From the NCBI GenBank assembly GCA_002729295.1, contig PBTU01000159.1, positions 1 to 11,420 on the forward strand: a stretch of DNA of 11,420 nucleotides. Reading direction: 5' to 3'. How positions within the stretch are numbered: the stretch's first letter is position 1; every line of letters begins with the position of its first letter. A program made the translations under genes and the position numbers. The notes beneath the pieces were generated by a model that saw nothing but the letters and a program-made list of their open reading frames with translations, was not told the DNA's origin and searched no databases. This document shows, one piece after another, positions 1 through 5,959 of this stretch. The stretch is from Verrucomicrobiales bacterium (GTDB lineage Bacteria > Verrucomicrobiota > Verrucomicrobiia > Verrucomicrobiales > Akkermansiaceae).

Positions 1-794
1 ATGTTGTCGGACCACTTTATCAGAGTGAGATTATCTCTAAGATGGAGGAGTTGTTTCCTGTTGAGCTTGTCGATGCCAATGGAGTTGAAGAGCACTTTCT
101 TGTTTGCGGTCGAGAGGGATTCAAAATCCGAGCTTTTTGAATTGAGCTCGTCAAAATCGGGGGTGTCTTTTCCGGTGAGATAAGGTGAGAACTTTTTGAG
201 TTCCTGTTCGTTGAGTTCGCTGAATTTCTTGTCCTTAAACTTTTTTGGTTTGATTTTGCTGTCTCCTTCAAAATTGGCCTCTTTGAGGGTTTCCCAAACA
301 AGCGGGAAATCGGGGTCATTGCCGCAGAGAATGTGGCCGAGCTTGCTTCGATGGTAGGCTTCTCCGTTTTCAAGGAAGTAGAGCATCTCTGCATACTTGG
401 CAGGCCAGTTGGGATCGGGCGAGAGAAGCCGCTTGTATGAAAAGACGAAGTCGTGGGCGGTGACGGTTTCACCATCTGACCATTTGGCCTCGGGATTGAG
501 ATAAAATGTCCACTCGGTGAAGTCTTTGGAGTGCTCGATTTGATCTTTGAGGGCGACGCCATTGACAGAGTGGCTGTCTTGCGAAGGATGATCAACAACG
601 AGACCTTCGAAGAGCGCCCGAATAATGTTCGATTCGAGGACACCCGAGACGAGATGGGGGTCGAGGCCTTTGGGTTCGTTGCTGTTGCCGACGATGAGAA
701 TATTTTCCTCATTGGCAATTTCGATGTCAGATCTACGTTCGCAGGAAATGAAGGCGAGCGCAGCGGTGGCGAGAAGTGGAGTTATTCTGATCAC
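1..794 (-). CDS. OppA-like oligopeptide ABC transporter substrate-binding lipoprotein (N-terminal part, cut by window edge)
   Basis: This is a family 5 extracellular solute-binding protein, which would capture peptides in the periplasm for an ABC importer. Only the first 264 codons are present. The frame starts at a GTG that gives a short hydrophobic signal ending in ISC (Cys18), a plausible lipoprotein cleavage site although Phe at -3 is atypical. No ATG lies in frame nearby and no Shine-Dalgarno is visible, so the start is moderately certain. Family hallmarks follow: GLDPHLVSG (residues 43-51), ALFEGLV (60-66), KWSDGETVTAHDFVFSYKRL (104-123) and the AEMLYF...GEAYH stretch (135-148). From about residue 150 the sequence departs from the usual family and becomes a long, lysine- and aspartate-rich segment up to the edge. 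It is third in a leftward gene row, 67 bases after the Nudix gene. No permease genes are visible. The family call is firm; peptide specificity is inferred. Confidence 0.85.
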   Translation of the reverse strand, partial: MIRITPLLATAALAFISCERRSDIEIANEENILIVGNSNEPKGLDPHLVSGVLESNIIRALFEGLVVDHPSQDSHSVNGVALKDQIEHSKDFTEWTFYLNPEAKWSDGETVTAHDFVFSYKRLLSPDPNWPAKYAEMLYFLENGEAYHRSKLGHILCGNDPDFPLVWETLKEANFEGDSKIKPKKFKDKKFSELNEQELKKFSPYLTGKDTPDFDELNSKSSDFESLSTANKKVLFNSIGIDKLNRKQLLHLRDNLTLIKWSDN

Positions 795-861
795 GACGGA
801 ATGATTATTGGGTGAAACTCGATGATGGGATAAATTTTTCAAGCTCAGTCTCAAATCGTTG

Positions 862-1470
862 CTAGATCAGGGTGTCGACGCAGAACTTCGACCAGGTTTC
901 CAAACTCCCGTGAAGTTCTCCGTTGAGATCTTCTTTTGTTTGGAAGGCCAGATTGGCGAGTGCGTCTTCTCCGGAACTCACCTCGTCGGTATCGAGATCA
1001 AAAATGTGGACAACGCCCAGATGGACTGCTCCCACCTCGTTGCTGTCATCATTGAGAAGTGCGACAATGCGATTTTCATGACTGCCATTGATCTTGAGTT
1101 CTTCCTCAATTTCCCGTTCCACTCCTGCAAGATAGGTTTCTCGACCTAGCGGATCAGCCCGCTCGTCGACCGGGTTGATGTGACCTCCGATTCCCACCGA
1201 TCCCTGCGCGTGCAGACGGCTTTCACCGCCACTTTTCCCGCGGGTGTAGTGGAGATAGCGCCCTTCATAATGAAAAATAGCGTATGGAATGATTTGCTTA
1301 TGGCTGGGGTCTTCTTCGGCGTTGGCCCGGTCCATGAAGAAGTTGTTGGCCGGATCGAGAATGGCCTCGAGATACCGGACAACATCGGTCTGGATTCCTT
1401 GAAAGGAACCAAGTTCGTCAAAGAGAGCTCTGGGGATAACGAGAATTTTCTCGCCGTTGTAATTGCGCAT
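862..1470 (-). CDS. Nudix-type (MutT family) predicted phosphoesterase
   Basis: A 202-residue cytosolic protein resembling the predicted MutT-family phosphoesterases (COG4112 as I recall it). N-terminal features are EKILVIPRALFDELGSFQG (residues 7-25) and AEEDPSHKQIIPY (51-63). GIGGHINPVD (93-102) leads into a Nudix box in which E111 is followed by seven residues and then REIEEE (119-124). The usual Gly-x5-Glu spacing is lengthened and the box Gly after the acidic core is Lys, so it is a divergent Nudix motif. Nudix enzymes cleave nucleoside-diphosphate-linked compounds with metal bound by REUxEE; the substrate here is unknown. I chose ATG 1470 because it places EKILVIPR near the N-terminus, as in relatives, and leaves a 23-base gap after the upstream gene. 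An in-frame ATG at 1518 would add 16 residues that only re-read the end of the DUF5069 gene. Confidence 0.8.
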   Translation of the reverse strand: MRNYNGEKILVIPRALFDELGSFQGIQTDVVRYLEAILDPANNFFMDRANAEEDPSHKQIIPYAIFHYEGRYLHYTRGKSGGESRLHAQGSVGIGGHINPVDERADPLGRETYLAGVEREIEEELKINGSHENRIVALLNDDSNEVGAVHLGVVHIFDLDTDEVSSGEDALANLAFQTKEDLNGELHGSLETWSKFCVDTLI

Positions 1471-1493
1471 GGGGGGAATCTGACACAGGGGCT

Positions 1494-2030
1494 CTAGTGT
1501 GTCGATCCTTTGAGCCATTCCACAATTTTCTGGTCATCGCCGTCGGATGCCCAGACTCGACGGAGAAAGTCCGCCGCGTGAATTTCGCCCTGTTCCCGAA
1601 GGAATTTCCGATCACCACCGCAGCTGAACATGACGTCGGGGTGCAGCTCGCCGGCCAGCTTGGCCCGGGCTTTGCTGAGGATGCGGGGGAGGTAGGCGAT
1701 TCCGCCAATCTCCTCGTCAAATGAAGGAAGCTCGTCTCTGCCCACTTCCAGCTCACTTGGTTTGCCATTTTGCACCACCTGAAAATAATCCCGTCGAACT
1801 GCTGCGATCAGGAGGGCGGCACTTTCAGAGGGAATGCCTTCGTCCACAAAATCCTCTACGAAGTCAAAAAGTTCCCTTGGTTTGTGTCCGATTGAGGCCA
1901 AAAAGGCCAAGTCGGCATCGCTGTAGTAGGAGTTGAAGTCTCTGTTGCCCTCTTGATAGATTGTAATACAGCGGCGGTATAATTCTAGAAATGATTCGTC
2001 CCAAGTCATGAACTCAATTTGTCTCTGCAT
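1494..2030 (-). CDS. DUF5069 domain protein
   Basis: A 178-residue soluble protein with no signal peptide. The C-terminal half carries the DUF5069 signature as I know it: IGGIAYLPRILSKARAKLAG (108-127), then CGGDRKFL (137-144), AADFLRRVW (152-160) and DDQKIVEWL (165-173). The N-terminal half (WDESFLELYRRC, about residues 10-21, and ELFDFVEDFVDEG, 53-65) matches the longer form of the family, in which a second helical region precedes the core. No catalytic residues are known to me, and the function is uncharacterised. It is first in the leftward row with the Nudix gene; their close spacing suggests one transcript. The start at ATG 2030 is the longest; ATG 2009 (MTWDESF) is a credible alternative. 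Neither has a Shine-Dalgarno. It is divergent from the lipoprotein gene at 2103 with 72 bases between them, which must hold both promoters. Confidence 0.8.
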   Translation of the reverse strand: MQRQIEFMTWDESFLELYRRCITIYQEGNRDFNSYYSDADLAFLASIGHKPRELFDFVEDFVDEGIPSESAALLIAAVRRDYFQVVQNGKPSELEVGRDELPSFDEEIGGIAYLPRILSKARAKLAGELHPDVMFSCGGDRKFLREQGEIHAADFLRRVWASDGDDQKIVEWLKGSTH

Positions 2031-2102
2031 GAGGGACTGTCAATCATTCTGAGATGCTTTCAGTTGCCCCCTCGCAGAATAGAAAACTAGAACAGACCAC
2101 AA

Positions 2103-2441
2103 ATGAAGAAAATGATCATCCTATTCCTCTGCCTTGGCATCGCAGTCATGGGGTTTAGTTCATGTGGGGAAAAAGAGAAAGAGTTGGAGGCCAAGGAGTC
2201 CAAGCTGGGTGAGGAACTTGGCGAAAAAAGAAAGAGGCTCAACGAAGTCGTGCGCAGCGTTGATGAACTGGAGACCGTAGATTACTCTGAAAAACTGGTC
2301 GAGGTGAATCTCAAGCTTGATGCGCTGACGCGGGAGCTTGAATTTGAAAAAACGGAGCTAAAAAAATTATCGGCCGAGAAACGGGAATTTGTGAAGAAGT
2401 TGGAAGATTACCGAAAGAAGTATTCGATGGGAGAGGATTAG
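2103..2441 (+). CDS. Small coiled-coil lipoprotein
   Basis: A 112-residue protein of unknown function. It starts MKK, continues with a hydrophobic stretch (residues 4-18) and ends its signal at FSSC, with Cys21 the expected lipidated residue. Residues after the Cys are not Asp-rich at +2 (Gly), which by the E. coli rule would favour outer-membrane targeting; whether that rule holds here is unknown. From about residue 24 to 108 it is almost pure charged helix (many Glu and Lys with regularly spaced Leu and Val), so a periplasmic coiled coil is likely. The ending LEDYRKKYSM resembles FKYRNQYRSM in the next gene, as if this were a short version of that protein. The next gene starts 22 bases downstream and the two are probably cotranscribed. 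No Shine-Dalgarno is visible before the ATG. Confidence 0.7.
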   Translation: MKKMIILFLCLGIAVMGFSSCGEKEKELEAKESKLGEELGEKRKRLNEVVRSVDELETVDYSEKLVEVNLKLDALTRELEFEKTELKKLSAEKREFVKKLEDYRKKYSMGED

Positions 2442-2463
2442 GGCTAACGTTATAACTTCGAAA

Positions 2464-3390
2464 ATGAAAAAATTGGCCTTTAAAAATATTGGAATGGTTG
2501 GGGTTCTTGGCCTGATGTCCTTTTTCCTGGGGTCTTGTGAAAATGCGGACGATATCCAGGAGTCGGAGGATTCGATCGATAGCATCACGGAGTCCTTGGT
2601 CGATGTTGAATCCCGTCTGGAGGGGGAGCAAGAGAAACTGGCCAAGTTCAAGGAATGGAAAGAAGTTGAAGAGCGCTATCAAGCATCTTCGACGAAGTTC
2701 GAGGCTGTCGAAAGTGAGCTGAAGTTGGTAAAGGAAAAAACGATGGAGATTTCGATTGCCCTCAAGGCCGCGTCGTTGGATTTCTTCAAATATCGTAACC
2801 AATATCGCAGCATGGTCCGGACAAAGGCCAAGGGGACTTTGATTGACCTGTCCTCAGTGAAAGGGGCTGAATACAAAGATGTTAGAATTAGCCGGATTAC
2901 TCCATTGGAGTTGCGTGTTCTCCTGCCATCCGGTCCAAAGGGTGTCCCGTATGCGCTTCTTCCTGAAAAACACCAACATCGATTTCAATTTAGTGATGAG
3001 GAAGCCAACGCTTACCGTCAAGCTGTGGCGAAGCTGCGAATCGCCCGGGCCAAGGCAAACAGGGTCATTGATGCCGATAAGGAAAATGAAGAGGCTATTA
3101 CTCAACTCACTGAGAACGCTGCTGCAATTGCTGATAAAAAATCCCAAATTGCTTCATTGACCCGCAGAATCAAGGCGAAGGAGCTTGAGGCGGGACGATT
3201 GGAATCTTTATCCCGGCAATGGCAGATAGAGGAAAATAATTCCAAAAGGAGGGGAAAGAAAAATTCTGCGAATTCGCGGGCTACAAAAGCGAGTGATGAA
3301 GCCAATAAAATCCGGTTGGCTATCTTGAGAGCGAAAGAAATAGTTCTCCAACTCCGCTTTGAAATCGGGCAACTGTTGAAGGTGAATTAA
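2464..3390 (+). CDS. Coiled-coil lipoprotein with central beta module
   Basis: A 308-residue protein of unknown function. A signal peptide (residues 1-24) ends FLGSC, with Cys25 the likely lipid anchor. Residues about 30-112 form a charged helical coiled coil. Residues 118-177 form a compact, beta-rich module: KGTLIDL, GAEYKDVRISRITPLELRVL, then a GVPYALLPEKHQHRFQF ending. This matches a pattern I recall from other verrucomicrobial exported proteins (a 'gene product expressed on demand' reading of Gly-x-Tyr-x-Asp-Val-x-Ile followed by a Leu-Pro-Glu-x-x-x-x-x-Phe ending), but I cannot name a database family. Residues 180-308 return to coiled coil, with a Lys/Arg/Asn-rich linker near 256-272. 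The layout suggests a periplasmic structural or envelope-tethering protein; that is inference. It follows the shorter lipoprotein at 22 bases and ends 7 bases from the convergent gene at 3398. Confidence 0.72.
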   Translation: MKKLAFKNIGMVGVLGLMSFFLGSCENADDIQESEDSIDSITESLVDVESRLEGEQEKLAKFKEWKEVEERYQASSTKFEAVESELKLVKEKTMEISIALKAASLDFFKYRNQYRSMVRTKAKGTLIDLSSVKGAEYKDVRISRITPLELRVLLPSGPKGVPYALLPEKHQHRFQFSDEEANAYRQAVAKLRIARAKANRVIDADKENEEAITQLTENAAAIADKKSQIASLTRRIKAKELEAGRLESLSRQWQIEENNSKRRGKKNSANSRATKASDEANKIRLAILRAKEIVLQLRFEIGQLLKVN

Positions 3391-3397
3391 GTTTTTT

Positions 3398-4105
3398 TTA
3401 TTGGGAGTAGAGATCTTTGTTCGAAGCGGAAAATTCAACCTTTAGCTTGAGATTGAGTCCCGACAGGTCCACGAGTTGAGCTTTGCCGAATTTCCATCGG
3501 CCATTGGTTCCGTCGTGGGGAAATCCAAGGAGGAGATGGAGGGCATCTTCGGTCACTTTAGAATTATCACTTGTCGCCTCGTAGTAAAAAGTTCGCAGGC
3601 CGGATTTTTTGGAATCGTGCTGGAAGAGTTTGGGGTCGAGATAGGCGACTGTTTGAGTCGGGAGATACTCCACCCGGAGATCGGGATATCCGGAACGTTG
3701 TTGTTTTCCTGTCGAGGTCGGCGGAATCTGGCAGGAGAAGTCGGGGAGGGCATCGAGCCCGGACTTTAAGGCGTTCTCGAAAAGTGCCGAAACTTCATTA
3801 ATGCGTCTTTGTTCATGGGCTGGTGAACCTTCCAGGCTCAGTTCTTCGCTGACCAAGGTCGATATTTTGGTGACTGCTTTCGAGATTGCTTGATGCGCGG
3901 GATTGTCGGAATCCAAGGGGATCACTCTGGTGCCGGTAGTCTGAGCCATGACCGTTTTCAATGGGATGCGCTTTCCTGAGTCGGTGGCGATATCGACCCA
4001 GGGAGTTGAGGATTCAGCCGCTGGAGGTTTCCACAATAATTGCCCACCCAATGCACCAAGAGCGAGGGCAGCCAAAATAACAAGGAGTTGAGGAAAGCGG
4101 TTCAT
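3398..4105 (-). CDS. Membrane-anchored hypothetical protein
   Basis: I do not recognise this 235-residue protein. A single hydrophobic segment (residues about 7-24, LLVILAALALGALGG) after MNRFPQ is a signal anchor or uncleaved signal peptide, so the rest should lie outside the cytoplasm. The soluble part begins with WVDIATDSGKRIPLKTV and has a helical region around residues 68-118, where SEELSLEGSPAHEQRR is conspicuous. The C-terminal half (about residues 125-235) looks like mixed beta structure with aromatic patches (YPDLRVEYLPTQTVAYLDPK, FYYEATSD, HLLLGFPHDGTNGRWKFGKA). No enzyme motif is visible. It lies downstream of transaldolase in the same direction but beyond that gene's terminator, so it probably has its own promoter in 4106-4145. 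No Shine-Dalgarno precedes the ATG. Codon use looks like its neighbours. Confidence 0.7.
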   Translation of the reverse strand: MNRFPQLLVILAALALGALGGQLLWKPPAAESSTPWVDIATDSGKRIPLKTVMAQTTGTRVIPLDSDNPAHQAISKAVTKISTLVSEELSLEGSPAHEQRRINEVSALFENALKSGLDALPDFSCQIPPTSTGKQQRSGYPDLRVEYLPTQTVAYLDPKLFQHDSKKSGLRTFYYEATSDNSKVTEDALHLLLGFPHDGTNGRWKFGKAQLVDLSGLNLKLKVEFSASNKDLYSQ

Positions 4106-4140
4106 TGGAGACGGGAGGTAGTCGATTCGCCCTTCTTGTC

Positions 4141-4177
4141 AAAAGCAAAAGGGACAAGCCGCAGCCTGTCCCTTTTG
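4141..4177 (-). terminator. Rho-independent terminator of transaldolase
   Basis: A perfect 11-base stem (4146-4156 pairing with 4167-4177, sequence CAAAAGGGACA and its complement) encloses a 10-base loop. Read on the minus strand, it is followed by a T-rich tail (TTTTGCTTTT counting the stem end). It begins 27 bases after the transaldolase stop and lies before the start of the next minus-strand gene, so it separates the two transcripts. Confidence 0.85.
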
Positions 4178-4204
4178 ATGAGTCGGTTCAATGAAGAATA
4201 AACT

Positions 4205-5158
4205 CTAAACCATGGAAGCGATCAGTTGCTCCAGCTTGACGATGTCGGCCGAGAAGGCCCGGATCCCCTGGGCTGTCTTTTCAGTCGCCATGGCGTCTTC
4301 GTTGAATGCAAAGCGGAAGGCTTTTTCATCGAGTGAGACTTTTTCGAGGTCGCAATCGGGATTGTTGCCATTGAGTTTTTGTTCCAGAGGGCCGTCGCTG
4401 TTTTGCAGTTCCTCAAGGAGTCCCGGTGAGATGGTAAGGAGGTCGCATCCGGCCAGAGAAGTAATCTGCCCAACATTCCGGAATGAGGCTCCCATGACTT
4501 CGGTTTTATAGCCGAATTTTTTGTAGTAGTTGTAAATTTTGGATACGGAAAGGACGCCGGGATCATTGTCGCCGGCATACTCTTCTCCGGTCTCCTTTTT
4601 GAACCAATCGTAAATGCGCCCAACAAAGGGTGAGATAAGTTGCACTCCGGCTTCGGCACAAGCCACGGCTTGGGCAAAGGCGAAAAGGAGAGTGAGGTTG
4701 CAGTGGATGCCTTCCTTTTCCAACTCCTCGGCTGCTTTGATGCCCTCCCAGGTGGAAGCGATTTTGATGAGAATGCGATCCCTGGAAATGCCTTCTTTTT
4801 CGTAGGCGGCGATGAGTTCCTTGGCTTTGGCGATGGTGCCGGCAGTATCGAAAGAGAGACGAGCGTCGACTTCGGTGGAAACACGTCCGGGAACGATCTT
4901 AAGGATCTCGAGACCAAAGAGAATAAGCACACGATCCATAATCGCTTCGATCAGAGCATCGCCGGAAAGACCGGAGTCCTCGTGCTCGGAAACCGCTTTT
5001 TCGACGATTGATTTGTATTCAGGCTTGCTGGCAGCTTGAAGAATCAGGGAAGGGTTGGTTGTGGCGTCCTGAGGCTGATATTCCTGCATCGAGGCGAAAT
5101 TACCAGTATCGGCCACAACTGTGGTGAATTCTTTGAGACTGTCGAGTTGAGATGACAT
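4205..5158 (-). CDS. tal: Transaldolase, TalB type
   Basis: A cytosolic enzyme of the non-oxidative pentose phosphate pathway. It moves a dihydroxyacetone unit from sedoheptulose 7-phosphate to glyceraldehyde 3-phosphate, giving erythrose 4-phosphate and fructose 6-phosphate. Starting at ATG 5158 gives MSSQLDSLKEFTTVVADTG and 317 residues, the same length as E. coli TalB, and every catalytic position falls in register: Asp17, Asn35 (DATTNP), Glu96, Schiff-base Lys132 (ILIKIASTWEG), Thr156 and Ser176. Phe178 is also kept (SPFVGRIYDW), the residue whose change to Tyr is known to shift TalB towards fructose 6-phosphate aldolase activity, so normal transaldolase activity is expected. An in-frame ATG at 5200 would add 14 residues without family support. 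It is a single-gene unit: a terminator lies downstream, and upstream lie a palindrome at 5206-5220 and the terminator of the KH gene. Confidence 0.97.
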   Translation of the reverse strand: MSSQLDSLKEFTTVVADTGNFASMQEYQPQDATTNPSLILQAASKPEYKSIVEKAVSEHEDSGLSGDALIEAIMDRVLILFGLEILKIVPGRVSTEVDARLSFDTAGTIAKAKELIAAYEKEGISRDRILIKIASTWEGIKAAEELEKEGIHCNLTLLFAFAQAVACAEAGVQLISPFVGRIYDWFKKETGEEYAGDNDPGVLSVSKIYNYYKKFGYKTEVMGASFRNVGQITSLAGCDLLTISPGLLEELQNSDGPLEQKLNGNNPDCDLEKVSLDEKAFRFAFNEDAMATEKTAQGIRAFSADIVKLEQLIASMV

Positions 5159-5205
5159 AACGAGGTTTGAATGCCCCCGATAACTGGGAGAGGCAAGCAT
5201 TTCTT

Positions 5206-5220
5206 AAAATAGTCTATTTT
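5206..5220. promoter_or_regulatory. Palindrome upstream of tal, possible operator
   Basis: Two 7-base arms, AAAATAG and CTATTTT, are exact reverse complements around one central base. The site lies 48-62 bases before the transaldolase ATG, where a promoter would be expected, and is very AT-rich compared with the surroundings. Position and symmetry suit a dimeric regulator binding site, but AT-rich palindromes arise by chance and no regulator is identified. Confidence 0.35.
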
Positions 5221-5280
5221 TCAATAGGTCCTACCTGCAGGCGATCACTGAGAAAAGATCCTCAGCATTTGGCATGAGTA

Positions 5281-5310
5281 AATAAAAGAAACAAGCCGAA
5301 TTGAGCGGCT
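5281..5310 (-). terminator. Probable terminator of the KH-domain gene
   Basis: A 5-base GC-rich stem (5294-5298 AGCCG with 5306-5310 CGGCT, 7-base loop) is followed on the minus strand by TGTTTCTTTTATTT. It lies 35 bases after the KH gene stop. The stem is short, but tail and location fit. Confidence 0.6.
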
Positions 5311-5344
5311 CATTTGGATGATTCTCTGGTTTTTCGGAGGAATC

Positions 5345-5650
5345 TTACTCGATCTCTTTGGCCTCCATAGCCGCAGTGTATTGACGCTCCTCCTCGTGCG
5401 AATGGATGCGAAGGTTGACCTGTACTCCTTCACGCTCAGCGGCGGCTTTGATCATGCTGCGGATGGTGGAGGCGGTGAAGCCCTGGCGTCCGATGAGCGT
5501 GGCAACATCTGGCTGGCTGAGAACGAGACGGAAGCTCACCTTTTTTTCGCCTGAGTTTCCAATCCTAAGCTCGGCGAGCTTGGGGTCTTTGATGAACTGC
5601 AAGGCGATATATTGGATGAAATCCTTAATTTGTGCGGTGATTTTTTCCAT
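5345..5650 (-). CDS. khpA: KhpA-type KH-domain RNA-binding protein
   Basis: A 101-residue cytosolic protein made of one KH domain. The helix IKDFIQYIALQFIKDPKLAEL (residues 8-28) and the strand VSFRLVLSQPDVATLIG lead into the GxxG RNA-binding loop G54-R-Q-G57. Then come the helix TASTIRSMIKAAAE and a final strand VQVNLRIHS. This order matches KhpA (YlqC family), which is usually about 75-80 residues; here a charged C-terminal tail of about 15-20 residues (HEEERQYTAAMEAKEIE) is added. In other bacteria KhpA works with KhpB/Jag in RNA binding that affects cell division and envelope growth. In many genomes it sits between rpsP and rimM; here it stands alone, between a 309-base gap and transaldolase. 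No Shine-Dalgarno precedes the ATG. Confidence 0.82.
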   Translation of the reverse strand: MEKITAQIKDFIQYIALQFIKDPKLAELRIGNSGEKKVSFRLVLSQPDVATLIGRQGFTASTIRSMIKAAAEREGVQVNLRIHSHEEERQYTAAMEAKEIE

Positions 5651-5959
5651 GGTGGAAGGTTTTTCAAGAGTGTGGGTTGTGCAAGGGGGAATGAACAGGA
5701 TTTTTTCTTCAGAGACTGCGGCGTCTTCGCAAGAGAGTGAAGGGAATTAAGCCTGAGAGTTGGGCTCCTTGCTCTGAGAGTTTTTGAGGGTCTATTGATT
5801 TTACTATTTCGATTCGGATTTTGAGAGCGAGGGCGGAAAGGTTTCCGCTGCCCACTGCGGTGATGCCAATCGAAGCCCACCCTTTTTGCCGTCTGAGCCA
5901 CCGGGTAGAATAACTGGTAGGATGTGTTTGCAACTCCGGGGCAATATAGGGATTTTAGC
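5651..5959. other. 309-base gap between tonB and the KH gene, no convincing gene
   Basis: I see no supported protein or known RNA gene here. A 74-codon minus-strand frame (5709-5933) lacks recognisable features. The gap must contain the promoter of the KH gene and the end of the exbB-exbD-tonB transcript, but I find no clean -35/-10 pair and no T-tailed hairpin. It does hold the palindrome at 5833-5848 and two copies of CTGAGAGTT at 5753 and 5774, 21 bases apart. A small RNA or a long untranslated leader is possible but unsupported. Confidence 0.5.
5833..5848. repeat. Palindrome GCGGAAA-GG-TTTCCGC
   Basis: Two perfect 7-base arms flank a 2-base centre. As DNA it is a symmetric site that a dimeric protein could bind. 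As RNA it would form a 6-base-pair stem with a four-base loop, possibly strengthened by GGG and CCC just outside. No T-run follows on either strand, so it is not a standard terminator. It lies 111 bases after the tonB stop and about 185 bases before the KH gene start. Confidence 0.45.

Noticed and set aside
20..718. Minus-strand 232-codon frame
   Set aside because: Ser/Thr/Pro-rich frame in a different register from the OppA-like frame, which has clear family motifs across the same bases.
827..854. Possible promoter TTGAGA-16-TATCCC before the OppA-like gene (minus strand)
   Set aside because: The -10 element is poor and the gene may be read through from the Nudix gene; not strong enough to list.
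5249..5269. CTGAG...CTCAG hairpin between tal and the KH terminator
   Set aside because: Only 5 base pairs with an 8-base loop and no T-rich tail; likely chance.
5709..5933. 74-codon minus-strand frame in the tonB-KH gap
   Set aside because: No signal, motif or domain; ends in a run of Arg; no sign of a start signal. Could not be supported.
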